64,000 nucleotides of DNA from VRUE01 sp963824705 (GCA_963824705.1 CAWGQE010000003.1:2108001-2172000); one strand, 5' to 3'; shown: positions 1 through 8,457, counted from the stretch's first letter. The notes: generated by a model from the letters alone, not told the origin. A program made the numbers and translations.

Positions 1-318
1 CGTCGTCGAGGCTTTGAATTCGCCTGCGGCGGAAAGCTGCTGGATCCGGTAGTCGGTCGTTTCTTTGGAGAGTTCGCCGTTGTAGTCGCCGGTGTAGACG
101 GTGCCGTCGACGGGGTCGGCGCCGAACATCGCCGGGTTGAAGAGCTGGCCGTTGCCGGTGCCCGGGGTGCCCCAGGATTCGCCGATCTGGCCGCCGCCCT
201 TGGCGGAGGCGGACTGGGCGAGGGCTGCAAAGAGCGCGAGTGCCGCGAAAAGGGCGATCAGCGCCTGGCTGCTTTTGCGAGCCAAAAGAACCCCATCCAA
301 CGACGACAAGCCTTCCAT
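1..318 (-). CDS. Secreted NHL/beta-propeller-like protein, 5' part only
   Basis: The reading frame is open from an ATG at 318 to the window edge, so only the first 106 residues are visible. Residues about 15-41 form a hydrophobic stretch ending in ASA, a convincing Sec signal peptide. The mature part starts with Gly-rich sequence (ESWGTPGTGNGQLFNPAMFG, then DPVDGTVYTGDYNG) of the kind that opens NHL-repeat or six-bladed propeller proteins exported by actinobacteria. A GGAAAGGG Shine-Dalgarno lies just upstream of the ATG. Substrate and role cannot be told from this fragment. Confidence 0.6.
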   Translation of the reverse strand, partial: MEGLSSLDGVLLARKSSQALIALFAALALFAALAQSASAKGGGQIGESWGTPGTGNGQLFNPAMFGADPVDGTVYTGDYNGELSKETTDYRIQQLSAAGEFKASTT

Positions 319-426
319 TCGCGCACCCTTTCCACTCGAGTCCATCGGTTGCAGTCGATGCTTTCGAGCTGACGAGTGTCAGGTGTGAACATCCAGGGGA
401 GCGAAGGCGACAAAAGGGTTAAAAAA

Positions 427-461
427 GAGTGAAGGCCGAGCTTTCGCCCGGCCTTCACGCT
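427..461 (-). terminator. Rho-independent terminator of the orphan pstS-like gene
   Basis: A perfect 10-bp stem (429-438 with 449-458), extended with one bulge, is followed on the minus strand by a run of six T (421-426). It lies about 50 nt past the stop codon of the minus-strand pstS-like gene. Confidence 0.85.
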
Positions 462-508
462 CTTCAGGGAACCGCCCCTGATTCAGGACGGCCTGAACAT
501 CCGATCGG

Positions 509-1795
509 CTAGAAGCTGATCGTTTTCGCCGCTTTGCGGGCAGCACCGAGAACGTCGAATTTTGGTTCGGCGGAGCTCGGCAGGCCGCTGTAGAAATTGC
601 TGGCGATGGCTTCCTGGCCGGCCGTCTGGACGATGTATTCGTTCAGGTAATCACGGGAGGTCAGGAACTGCGGTTCACTGAACCCGGCGGCTTTGTAGCC
701 GTGCAGGGCCAGGTCGTAGGTCAGCGTGCACAGCGGGTAGCTTTTGCCACCCACCGACGGCTTGGCGCCGAAGACGGCGGACCAGTCGACGTCGGTACCG
801 GTGCTCAATTTGAACCCGGAGTAGGTGATTCCGCCACAGTTGGCGGTCGTACCCGAGGCGGCGTTGGCGAAGTTGGCTTCGCCGCCTTTTTTCTGGCCGT
901 TGTTCTGCAGGGCCAGGACCGTCGTGGTGCCGGCGATGTTGGCGTTGGCATCCGGCAGCGCGGCGTAGCCGATCGAACCGGCGGTGTTGTTGACCAGTTT
1001 GACCACTTCGCCGCCGCCTTTGCTGACGGGGTGGATGACGGTGCTCAGGGATTTTTCGGGGCAGCTTTCGGGCCAGTCGATGTTCGGGTGGCTGCCCGCT
1101 CCGATCGGCTCCAGTTCCTGCCAGCTCTTCTTGCCTTCGGTTTCGCCTTCGGTGCAGGAGAGACCTTTTTTGAACAGCTGGAAGAGGTAGTTCTTGAACT
1201 GGAACGTGGTGCCCGAGCCGTCCTGACGGACGACGCGCGTGATCGGCGAGTTGCAGGTGCCTTCAGCGCCTTCGACTTTGGACCATTCCTTGAGCCGGCC
1301 TTCGAAGATTCCGGCCAGATCGCTGTTGGTCACCAGTTCGACTTCACATCCCGCAGGCGGGTTGGCGACGATCGCGATCGAGGTCTGGGCGACCGGGACG
1401 ACCGCCACCTGGGCGCCGCCGGAGGTTTTCTCGGCGTTTGCGATCTGGGCCGCAGTGGGAGCGTCATCGGTGCCGATGAAGCTGAATTCGGTGTTCAGCG
1501 GACCTTCGCCGTCGTTGAAGTTCCATTCCGCCAGCCCGGCACCGGAGCCCGAGGAGACGTAGGAGACGGTCTTGCCGGGGCAGAAGGCTTCGAAGCCCGG
1601 GGCCCAGACTTTGGTTTGGGCGATGTTCTGCAGCGAGGAGCCTTTGCCGGTGATGTTGGTGCCGGCACAGCCGGGCGCAGCCGCGGCGCTACCCGCGTTG
1701 AGGGCGCCGAGCCCGAGGGCGGCGACAGCCGCGCCGGAAAGCAGCGCGGCGCGAACGCCGGCTCTTCCGGAGGACTTCCTTTTGAGACGCAACAT
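509..1795 (-). CDS. PstS-like periplasmic phosphate-binding protein (orphan)
   Basis: 428 residues, with a Sec signal peptide (about 1-40, ending SAAAA). The PstS hallmarks are present: GKGSSLQ near the mature N-terminus, VSSGSGAGLAEW, FIGTDDAP and RQDGSGTTFQF, which are the phosphate-cage loops of this family. It is longer than usual PstS (about 340-370), mainly through inserts in the second lobe. AAGGAG precedes the ATG. No pst permease genes adjoin it, so it is an orphan second binding protein; the pst operon is 27 kb away. The upstream 1871-1903 repeats suggest phosphate-starvation control. It could bind a related oxyanion instead of phosphate. Confidence 0.82.
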   Translation of the reverse strand: MLRLKRKSSGRAGVRAALLSGAAVAALGLGALNAGSAAAAPGCAGTNITGKGSSLQNIAQTKVWAPGFEAFCPGKTVSYVSSGSGAGLAEWNFNDGEGPLNTEFSFIGTDDAPTAAQIANAEKTSGGAQVAVVPVAQTSIAIVANPPAGCEVELVTNSDLAGIFEGRLKEWSKVEGAEGTCNSPITRVVRQDGSGTTFQFKNYLFQLFKKGLSCTEGETEGKKSWQELEPIGAGSHPNIDWPESCPEKSLSTVIHPVSKGGGEVVKLVNNTAGSIGYAALPDANANIAGTTTVLALQNNGQKKGGEANFANAASGTTANCGGITYSGFKLSTGTDVDWSAVFGAKPSVGGKSYPLCTLTYDLALHGYKAAGFSEPQFLTSRDYLNEYIVQTAGQEAIASNFYSGLPSSAEPKFDVLGAARKAAKTISF

Positions 1796-1870
1796 GGATT
1801 CTCCTTGAGATTCGTTCCCCGCATTTCACCCAGCGGGACTAAGCCGCGATCCTCGTCCTCTTCGTCGTCG

Positions 1871-1903
1871 GTCCTGTGAACGTCAGGGGAACTCCTGGTG
1901 AAT
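1871..1903 (-). promoter_or_regulatory. PHO-box-like 11-bp direct repeats before the orphan pstS
   Basis: Read on the minus strand there are three consecutive 11-nt units beginning ATTCACC, GTTCCCC and GTTCACA. Each matches the actinobacterial PhoP unit GTTCACC at 6 of 7 positions. The array ends about 75 nt before the pstS-like ATG and points toward it. Confidence 0.6.
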
Positions 1904-1960
1904 TTGGTGCAACCGTTTCGTTGCAAAACGGTACGGCCGCGGTCGTGGCTTTTCACCCTC

Positions 1961-1977
1961 ATTACAACCTCTTTACA
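1961..1977 (+). promoter_or_regulatory. Possible two-unit PHO-like box facing ftsH
   Basis: ATTACA (1961) and TTTACA (1972) are exactly 11 bp apart on the plus strand, and TTCACC lies slightly out of phase at 1952. The second unit overlaps the ATG at 1977, which would favour translation of ftsH from the ATG at 2034. Confidence 0.35.
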
Positions 1978-4007
1978 TGGCTGACCTCACAAGCGGAGAT
2001 CGTCCCCACCTTCAGCGCCCCGGCGCTCACGCCATGTCCAATCCCCGCCTCGCAACGAACAAGCAGCGCCGCTCCCTGGGTGAGAGGGCAGCCGCGGTGC
2101 TGGGCCCGGTCTGGCGTCTCGTGCGCCGCGACCCGCTCTCGACCTTCCTGCTGATCGCCTCGGCGGTGCTGCTGATCACCTTCTTCTCCCTGCTCGGCTC
2201 GCTGGGCCCGGAGGGCGCGGGTCGCAAGGTCCCCCTCTCCACCGTGACCCAACTGGGCGAAGGTGAGTTGCTGCGCAGCGCGACGCTGCTCGACTATGAC
2301 CACCAGGTGGTGGTCGAAACCGCCGGCGGGCTCGAGCTCTACGCCGACTACCCGGCCTCGGACGCAGCCACCCAGCAGATCTTCGCCGAGCTGACCGCCG
2401 GCAACACGCGAGTCGCGGTAAACCCTCAATCGGGCAAGTCCGAACGGGTGCTCGTCGTCCAGTTCCTGCTGCCGATCCTGATCCTCGTCTGCCTCTTCGC
2501 CTTCTTCATCCGCCAGCAGGCGGGCGACGGCTCGGGCGGTGTCGGCGCCTTCTCTGTCTTCAAGGGCAAAGGCAAAAAGCGCAAGAAGGGCGAGAAAGCG
2601 GCGATCACCTTCGACTCGGTCGCCGGTGCCGGCGAAGCGCTGGCCGAGCTGAAGGAGATCCGCGACTTCCTCGCGGACCCCTCCAAATACCTCGACATGG
2701 GCGCCGCCGCGCCGAAGGGAGTCCTCCTGGTCGGGCCCCCCGGCACGGGGAAGACGCTGCTCGCCCGCGCAACCGCCGGGGAAGCCGACGCCGCCTTCTT
2801 CAGCGCCTCGGGTGCTGAGTTCGTCGAGTCGCTGGTGGGAGTGGGCGCAGCCCGCATCCGCGACCTCTTCGCCAAGGCCCGCAAGTCGGCCCCCTCGATC
2901 ATCTTCATCGACGAGCTCGATGCCGCCGGGCGCAAGCGCGGCGCCGGCGTCGGCCAGGGCAACGACGAGCGCGAGCAGACGCTGAACCAATTGCTGGTTG
3001 AGATGGACGGCTTCGGCGGCGACGCCGGGGTCTGCGTGATGGGCGCGACCAACCGCCCCGACATCCTCGACCCCGCCCTGCTGCGGCCGGGCCGTTTCGA
3101 CCGTCAGGTCACCGTCGACGTCCCCGACGTGCACGGCCGCTTCGAAATCCTCGAGCTGCACGCCAAAGGCCGCAGCTTCGCCCCGGGCGTGGACCTCTCG
3201 GAGATCGCCAAACTCTGCCCGGGATTCAGCGGCGCCGAGCTCGCCAACCTGGTCAACGAGGCGGCGCTCTTGAGTGTCCGCGAGGGCTTCTCGGAGATCG
3301 ACCAGGCCACCCTCGAGGAGGCGATCGACCGTGTCGTCGCCGGACCGGCCAAGAAGACCCACGTGCTGAGCGAGGAGGAGCGCTGGCGGATCGCGATCCA
3401 CGAGTCCGGCCACGCCGTCGCCACCCGCTCGATCGGCCAGGTCGTCAGCGCCCAAAAGCTCTCGATCGTCGCCCGCGGGCGCCAGCTCGGCACCGCCGCG
3501 CACATGCTCACCGACCGCGACGCGGTGATGCACGCCCAGTCGGACCTCGAGCGCCACTTGGTCGCGATCCTCGCCGGCACCGCCGCCGAGTGGGCGGAGT
3601 TCGGCGAGGGGTCGACCGGCGCAATGGACGACCTGCACGCGGCGACCAAGCTGGCACGCAAGATGGTCACCTCCTACGGGATGAGCCCGGCGCTGGGCTC
3701 GGTGACGATCGGCGAGGCCGGCGGCGAGGTCTTCCTCGGCAACTCCCTGCAGGACCTCGGCTCCGTCGGGCCCCACACCCTCGACACGATCGACGACGAG
3801 ACCGAGCGGCTCGTCGAGGAGGCGAAGGACAGAGCCCTGCACGTGCTGCGAGTCAACTGGAACGCGGTCCAGGAGACGGCGCGGTCGCTGCTCGAGCACG
3901 AGACCCTCTCCGGCCACGCCCTCGATGCGGTCCTTGCCACCGTCGGAGAGATCGACATCGAGGAGATTCCCCTCCCCGAGCAGAGAGAGCGAAGTCCCGA
4001 GGCTTGA
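1977..4007 (+). CDS. ftsH: FtsH-type membrane AAA+ zinc metalloprotease (divergent)
   Basis: 676 residues if started at 1977, or 657 from the ATG at 2034; neither has a clear Shine-Dalgarno. The order is as in FtsH: TM helix (about 56-76), short exported domain, TM helix (about 162-182), AAA+ module with Walker A GPPGTGKT (253-260) and Walker B IIFIDELD (to about 313), SRH with ATNRPDILDPALLRPGRFDR, then the M41 peptidase with HESGH zinc site (475-479) and the downstream Asp in STGAMDDL. It would unfold and degrade membrane and cytosolic proteins at the inner membrane. The pore motif reads SLVGVG where FtsH usually has MFVGVG, so the aromatic translocation residue is Leu (about 286). It may be a specialised paralogue. 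Confidence 0.88.
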   Translation: MADLTSGDRPHLQRPGAHAMSNPRLATNKQRRSLGERAAAVLGPVWRLVRRDPLSTFLLIASAVLLITFFSLLGSLGPEGAGRKVPLSTVTQLGEGELLRSATLLDYDHQVVVETAGGLELYADYPASDAATQQIFAELTAGNTRVAVNPQSGKSERVLVVQFLLPILILVCLFAFFIRQQAGDGSGGVGAFSVFKGKGKKRKKGEKAAITFDSVAGAGEALAELKEIRDFLADPSKYLDMGAAAPKGVLLVGPPGTGKTLLARATAGEADAAFFSASGAEFVESLVGVGAARIRDLFAKARKSAPSIIFIDELDAAGRKRGAGVGQGNDEREQTLNQLLVEMDGFGGDAGVCVMGATNRPDILDPALLRPGRFDRQVTVDVPDVHGRFEILELHAKGRSFAPGVDLSEIAKLCPGFSGAELANLVNEAALLSVREGFSEIDQATLEEAIDRVVAGPAKKTHVLSEEERWRIAIHESGHAVATRSIGQVVSAQKLSIVARGRQLGTAAHMLTDRDAVMHAQSDLERHLVAILAGTAAEWAEFGEGSTGAMDDLHAATKLARKMVTSYGMSPALGSVTIGEAGGEVFLGNSLQDLGSVGPHTLDTIDDETERLVEEAKDRALHVLRVNWNAVQETARSLLEHETLSGHALDAVLATVGEIDIEEIPLPEQRERSPEA

Positions 4008-4046
4008 GTGAGGCGGCGGCGGGCAACCGCACGCGGCCTTGGATCC

Positions 4047-4787
4047 TCAGAGGAGGTCTTCGTGCGAGCCGGTTGGCAGGCTTGCCAGCAGTCGCAGCCA
4101 GCCGGGAGAGAGAAGCACCTGTCGCTCCTCTTGCCACGCCGGGTGCACCATCACCTCGACGTCTTCTCGGCGGGCAAGGTCCGCCAGGCAGTCGAGCCCT
4201 GTGCCACCCAGATCCGGATGCAGATCCCGCAGGGAAACGAAACGCACCGAGCGAAAGCGGCGGCCGAGGACGAGGTTGATCGTGCCGCGATAGGCGCGCT
4301 TGGCGGTCGACCGCCCGCCGGCGAGGAAGCTCTGGGCGCGGCGCAGGCCGTCGAGGCGGCACAGCGCGGGCGCGAGGAGCACGGTCGGGCAGACCTGGAT
4401 GTGCTGGTGGCCGTCCGCGTGACGGGCTTGCCTGCCCGTCGACTCGGCAAAGGCCTCGAGCTGGTCGGCGATGCAGGAGTCGATCGACCCACGGGCCCGT
4501 GGGTCGAAGAGGAGACGGCGGCGCCCCGGGCCGGCGAAGTAGGCGACGGCGTGCTCCTGCCGCCGCCGACGATCCGGCGGCGCGTCCGCGGCTGTGAACG
4601 GGGTGGTCAGGTTGAGGTGAAGCCCGAGCGGCAGGCCCTCCCGCGCCGCAAGCTCGAAGGCCCGGCCGCTGTCCTCCATGTGGACCATCGCCGAGGCGCT
4701 GGTTATCGCCCCGGCCCGTTGGCACTCGAGGATCGCGTCGGTGACCTCGGGGCGCAGGCCCCAGTCGTCGGCGTTGACGATCAGCAC
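4047..4787 (-). CDS. YdjC/ChbG-HpnK-type carbohydrate deacetylase
   Basis: 246 residues, the usual size for the YdjC-like family. NADDWG at residues 5-10 gives the metal-binding aspartates, and later metal and catalytic histidines occur in LGLHLNLT, GHQHIQ and MVHPA. Family members remove acetyl groups from N-acetylated oligosaccharides or glycolipid head groups. The gene ends 40 nt after convergent ftsH and starts 7 nt after the sulfotransferase stop, so the two minus-strand genes are probably co-transcribed. Its place at the edge of the polysaccharide island suggests a glycan substrate. A perfect 24-bp palindrome (4484-4507) lies inside the coding sequence. Confidence 0.75.
   Translation of the reverse strand: MLIVNADDWGLRPEVTDAILECQRAGAITSASAMVHMEDSGRAFELAAREGLPLGLHLNLTTPFTAADAPPDRRRRQEHAVAYFAGPGRRRLLFDPRARGSIDSCIADQLEAFAESTGRQARHADGHQHIQVCPTVLLAPALCRLDGLRRAQSFLAGGRSTAKRAYRGTINLVLGRRFRSVRFVSLRDLHPDLGGTGLDCLADLARREDVEVMVHPAWQEERQVLLSPGWLRLLASLPTGSHEDLL
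4484..4507. repeat. Perfect 24-bp palindrome inside the deacetylase gene
   Basis: The sequence centred on gggccc reads the same on both strands for 24 bases with no unpaired centre. It encodes a polar segment (FDPRARGSID) between conserved motifs. Confidence 0.7.
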
Positions 4788-4793
4788 GGCCGC

Positions 4794-5633
4794 TCAGTCC
4801 CAGCCGAAGTCGCGACCGACGAGCTCGTAGAGACGCCGGTTGTGCGGCTCGAAGGCGGCCCTCAGGTCGGTCCGCGTCCGCTCGTCGATCGGCGCGTAGG
4901 TCCGGGCGTTCTTGGCGGAGAGATCGGCGGGCGTCTCCACGGCGAGGCCGAGGAACTCCTGCGCCTCGCCGACGATCCTGCCCGGCTCCGCGAACAGGTC
5001 CTCGGCACTGAGGACGAGCAGCCGCTCGCGGTCAAATCCCTCGAGCCAGCGCTCGAGCTGCTCGGCGTAGCAGCCGCGGCTGATGTAGGAGTGGTGCTGG
5101 TAGGCAAAGGAGCGGTAGCGTGGCTCGCTCGCGAGCCGCTCCTCCTCTCCCGCCAGCCGCCGCGGCTCCGCCGCGATCGCCCGCTCGAAATCGAGGTCCT
5201 CGAAGCCGAGCGCACACTCATGGTTATGGTGCGAGAACGCCCGATCGACCGGGTCGCGGAGGAGGACGATCAGCTTGCAGTCCGGCAGCACCTCGGCGGC
5301 GCGCTCTGGGGCCAGGGGGTGAAAGAGGTAGTAGGGGGTGGACTCGCCGCTGAGGGTGCCTCCGCCCTTTTCCCGCTGAAAGTGTGCGCGATACCAGTCC
5401 GTACCACGGTGAAACTCCTGATCGAAGAAGTGAACCTCCTTCTTAGCCGCGGCGGGGATGCGCGAGTGCTCACACAGATATGCGTGCAGCGAGGTCGTAC
5501 CGGCCTTCTGCGCGCCGATGATCAGGAAGTCCGGGAGGGGGCGGTCCGCCGCACTGGCCTGCCGCAGGATGTGTTCCCCCGAACGCCGCACCCTGCCGAT
5601 CTGCCTGCGCCCGATCTCCAGAGGTGTGGCCAT
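4794..5633 (-). CDS. PAPS-dependent sulfotransferase
   Basis: 279 residues. The 5'-phosphosulfate-binding loop is IIGAQKAGTTSLHAYL (about 38-53) and the 3'-phosphate-binding element is LLRDPVDRAFSHH, both typical of heparan/NDST-like cytosolic bacterial sulfotransferases. It transfers sulfate from PAPS to a hydroxyl or amine, here most likely a sugar or lipid acceptor given the neighbouring polysaccharide genes. The catalytic basic residue is probably the Lys of KEVHFFDQ. It is transcribed with the deacetylase and divergently from the Wzz-like gene. A second, only distantly similar sulfotransferase lies 0.9 kb away. Confidence 0.85.
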   Translation of the reverse strand: MATPLEIGRRQIGRVRRSGEHILRQASAADRPLPDFLIIGAQKAGTTSLHAYLCEHSRIPAAAKKEVHFFDQEFHRGTDWYRAHFQREKGGGTLSGESTPYYLFHPLAPERAAEVLPDCKLIVLLRDPVDRAFSHHNHECALGFEDLDFERAIAAEPRRLAGEEERLASEPRYRSFAYQHHSYISRGCYAEQLERWLEGFDRERLLVLSAEDLFAEPGRIVGEAQEFLGLAVETPADLSAKNARTYAPIDERTRTDLRAAFEPHNRRLYELVGRDFGWD

Positions 5634-5686
5634 ACCCTGCAGGTAAGCTACCGGTCTCTTTGATCGTCATACGAGACGACAGCAAG

Positions 5687-6517
5687 ATGTTGGCTACTCC
5701 TCCTCCCACGGTGAACCTGTGGCGAGCGATGCTCTGGAACTGGTGGGTCGTGCTGCTCTCGGTCGTCGTGTTCGTACTGATCGGAGCCGGTTTCGCCCTG
5801 CTGCGCACGCCCACCTACACGGCGACGGCGCGCCTCGCCGTGGGTCGAATCGACATCACCTCTCCCGGCGCGCTGTCGGGATACGCGGTCGCGACCCAGG
5901 CGCTGGCTACCGGATACAGCCGCACCGCGACCGCGCTGGCGGTCGCGAAGCCGGTGTCCGCCGAAACCGGCATCTCGGTCAAGGACGTGCAGGACCACGT
6001 TTCCGCCACGCCCGTGGCAGAAAGTCCCGTCTTCCGCGTCGAAGGGACCTCGCCGAACGCCGACCAAGCAATTTCGCTGGCCAACCACACCAGCCGCGCC
6101 CTGATCCGCTACGCGGCGAGGCTCAACCAGGACAACCCCGACAGCCTGCGGCTCTACCGCCAATACAAAGCGGCGGTCGTCGACCGCAAGCTGGCCCAGC
6201 AGCAACTGGGCGTCGCCGCCGTCGAAGCGAAGGCCGGCTCGACCCCGTCGGCCGAAGAAGAACTCGATTCCGCGCGCAGCGAAGTCGAGGCGGCGTCGCT
6301 GCGGGTGGACGCGCTCGGCAAGGCCTACACGGCGAGTATCCAGAGCCAGGTGGCAACGCAGCTGATCCAGGTGATCTCCCCCGCCACCGAAGCGACCAGC
6401 GATCGCCGCTCCCGCTTCATGATCCTCGCCTTCATCGGGCTCGTCGTCGGGCTGCTCGTCGGCGGGGCGCTCGCCTTCTTCCGCGAGACGAGGCTCGAGA
6501 CGAAGGCGGCGTCCTAG
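5687..6517 (+). CDS. Wzz-like polysaccharide chain-length determinant
   Basis: 276 residues from the ATG at 5687; upstream in-frame starts would overlap the divergent sulfotransferase. One TM helix lies near the N-terminus (WWVVLLSVVVFVLIGAGF) and one near the C-terminus (FMILAFIGLVVGLLVGGALA), with a long, partly helical extracytoplasmic domain between. This is the Wzz/Wzc co-polymerase layout. There is no C-terminal tyrosine kinase domain. It probably controls the length of the polymer made by this island. The sulfotransferase that follows starts 8 nt after its stop. Confidence 0.72.
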   Translation: MLATPPPTVNLWRAMLWNWWVVLLSVVVFVLIGAGFALLRTPTYTATARLAVGRIDITSPGALSGYAVATQALATGYSRTATALAVAKPVSAETGISVKDVQDHVSATPVAESPVFRVEGTSPNADQAISLANHTSRALIRYAARLNQDNPDSLRLYRQYKAAVVDRKLAQQQLGVAAVEAKAGSTPSAEEELDSARSEVEAASLRVDALGKAYTASIQSQVATQLIQVISPATEATSDRRSRFMILAFIGLVVGLLVGGALAFFRETRLETKAAS

Positions 6518-6525
6518 GAGGCGGC

Positions 6526-7392
6526 GTGTCCCTTCCCAACTTCTTCATCATCGGGGCGGCGAAGGCGGGCACCTCGAGTCTCCACCACTACCTCGGCCGG
6601 CATCGGGAAATCCAGATGTCGGCGATCAAGGAGCCGAACTTCTTCTCCGGCTCAGCCAACGGGATCCCCTTCCCGATCGGCAAGGTAGTCAGCGATCGCG
6701 ACGAGTACGAAGCCCTCTTCGACTCCAGCTTCGCGGTCCGCGGCGAGGCCTCCGTCGGCTACTCGAACCACCCGCGGCGCAGCGGCGTGCCGGAGCGGAT
6801 CGAGGCGATGGTGCCGGCGGCGAAGTTCGTCTATCTGGTGCGGGACCCGGTCGCGAGAACCGTCTCGCACTACCGCTACAGAGTCGCGATGGAAGGCGAG
6901 CGGCGATCGATCCGCGAGGCGCTCGGCGATCTCTCCGACCCCTACTGCGTGTACCGCGGTCCCAGCCTCTATGCGACCCAGCTCGACCTCTACCTCGAGC
7001 GCTTCCCCCAGGAGCGGATCCTGGTTGTCGACCAGGCCGACCTGCTCGGCGAGCGCGCCGCGACCCTGGCGCGGATCTTCGCCTTCCTCGGCGTCGATAC
7101 CGCCGTCGACCCGGCGGCCTTCGAGGAGGAGCTCAACACCGGCGAAGGCAACCGCGCTTACCCGCTGGCCTACGTTCGCCTGCGCAAAGGGCTCGCCGCC
7201 TCGCCGTTGCGGGTCCTGCCGCGTGGCCTGAAGCGAAAGCTGCGCGGCTCGCTCGAGCGCGCTGCCTGGTCCGAGGTCCCCCCCGCCACATTGGACGACG
7301 ACTTGCGCGGCAGCCTCGAGGAGCTCTTCGAGCCAGAGGCGAAGCGCCTGCGCGCGCTCACCGGCGAGAGCTTCCCCGCCTGGAGCGTTTGA
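6526..7392 (+). CDS. PAPS-dependent sulfotransferase
   Basis: 288 residues from a GTG at 6526 preceded by AGGAGG. FIIGAAKAGTSSLHHYL is the 5'-PSB loop at the N-terminus, KEPNFF carries the likely catalytic Lys region, and LVRDPVARTVSHY is the 3'-phosphate site. It is the same fold as the 4794-5633 enzyme but clearly diverged, so the two probably sulfate different positions or acceptors. The start is tightly coupled to the Wzz-like gene and its TGA overlaps the TTG of the next gene, implying one transcript that ties sulfation to polymer assembly. Confidence 0.85.
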   Translation: MSLPNFFIIGAAKAGTSSLHHYLGRHREIQMSAIKEPNFFSGSANGIPFPIGKVVSDRDEYEALFDSSFAVRGEASVGYSNHPRRSGVPERIEAMVPAAKFVYLVRDPVARTVSHYRYRVAMEGERRSIREALGDLSDPYCVYRGPSLYATQLDLYLERFPQERILVVDQADLLGERAATLARIFAFLGVDTAVDPAAFEEELNTGEGNRAYPLAYVRLRKGLAASPLRVLPRGLKRKLRGSLERAAWSEVPPATLDDDLRGSLEELFEPEAKRLRALTGESFPAWSV

Positions 7393-8450
7393 GCCGGCGG
7401 CCGACAGTCGCGCTGCCGGCCCTGGCGCTGCTCTGCCTGGGCTTGCTGACGGGCGGTTGCGGCAGCGACAGCCTTCCGCAGACCACGCCGGCGGAAAAGG
7501 AAGACCGGCCCGCCACCTCCCCCACCCACTTCCGCTTCTTCTCCCCGACCAGCTTCTGGAACACCCCGCTCCCCGACAAGGCCCCGCTGGACCCTGAATC
7601 GGCTCGGCTGACGAAGGCCTTCGACGCCGAGGTCGAAAGCGAGCAGGCGACGGGAGACGGCCCCTGGATCGGCACCACCCGCTACAGCGTGCCGATCTAC
7701 ACGGTCGGGGCACAGCAGCCGACGGTGCAGGTGCGGCTCGACAGCCAGTTTGCGGCCCCGGCCCTGCGCTCGGCCTTCGAAGCGGTCCCCCTGCCACCGG
7801 GGGCGCGCCCCTCGGGTGGCACCGACGGCCACCTGGTGGTCTGGCAGCCCTCCAGCGATCGCCTCTGGGAGTTCTGGCGACTGCGGCGCACGCCGGAAGG
7901 CCCGCAGGCCTCCTGGGGCGGGGCGATGCGCGACGTCTCGACCAACCCCGGCGTCTATGGCCCCGAAGCCTGGCCCGGCGCAGGCCCCTACTGGGGGGCC
8001 TCGGCGACCTCGCTGTCGATCGCCGGAGGGGTGATCACCCTCGAAGATCTCGAACGCGGCGAAATCAACCATGCCCTGGCGATGCCGATCCCCGAAGTGC
8101 GTGCCGGGGTCTACTCGTCGCCGGCCAAGCGCGGCGACGGCGAATCGACCAATCCCCTGGCCCTCCCAGAGGGTGCTCATCTGCGCCTCGACCCCGACCT
8201 CGACATCGCCGCCCTGCACCTGCCGCGGACGACGCGCCTGATCGCCGAAGCGGCGCAGCGCTACGGCCTCTTCGTGCGCGACGGGGCGAGCGTGGTCAAG
8301 CTGATCGCCCAGGACCCGGTCACCGCCCCCAGGAACCCCTACCTGGGCCTGGACGGCTACTTCGAAGGCAAGTACCCCAGCCAGCTGCTGGCGTCCTTCC
8401 CCTGGGACCGCCTGCAGCTGCTGAAGATGGACCTGCATCCGGTCGGGTAG
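7389..8450 (+). CDS. Secreted protein of unknown function, lipoprotein-type copy
   Basis: 353 residues from a TTG overlapping the previous stop, with GGAG just upstream. The N-terminus has a short positive region, a hydrophobic core and a plausible lipobox (LLTGGC, Cys24), so the protein is predicted to be lipid-anchored. A short spacer rich in Glu, Lys and Pro follows. From about residue 42 onward the protein is identical to the next gene (FSPTSFWNTPLPDKAPLD..., many Trp and Pro residues, GTDGHLVVWQP). I do not recognise the family. Its position right after the sulfotransferase suggests a role in handling the exported polysaccharide at the cell surface, which is inference only. Confidence 0.75.
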   Translation: MSRRPTVALPALALLCLGLLTGGCGSDSLPQTTPAEKEDRPATSPTHFRFFSPTSFWNTPLPDKAPLDPESARLTKAFDAEVESEQATGDGPWIGTTRYSVPIYTVGAQQPTVQVRLDSQFAAPALRSAFEAVPLPPGARPSGGTDGHLVVWQPSSDRLWEFWRLRRTPEGPQASWGGAMRDVSTNPGVYGPEAWPGAGPYWGASATSLSIAGGVITLEDLERGEINHALAMPIPEVRAGVYSSPAKRGDGESTNPLALPEGAHLRLDPDLDIAALHLPRTTRLIAEAAQRYGLFVRDGASVVKLIAQDPVTAPRNPYLGLDGYFEGKYPSQLLASFPWDRLQLLKMDLHPVG

Positions 8451-8457
8451 GGGCGGG
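7512..8457 (+). repeat. 946-bp direct repeat, copy 1
   Basis: Reading both copies side by side I find no difference from 7512 to 8457 against 8669 to 9614 (offset 1157). The identity covers the whole mature part of the gene, its stop codon and 7 nt beyond. No transposase or terminal inverted repeat flanks it. Confidence 0.92.

Noticed and set aside
701..1879. 392-residue plus-strand ORF
   Set aside because: It is antisense to the well-supported pstS-like gene with signal peptide, motifs and terminator; composition is that of a mirror frame in high-GC coding DNA.
1962..3917. 651-residue minus-strand ORF
   Set aside because: Antisense to ftsH, whose motifs are complete; the translation has only Arg/Gly/Glu-rich low complexity.
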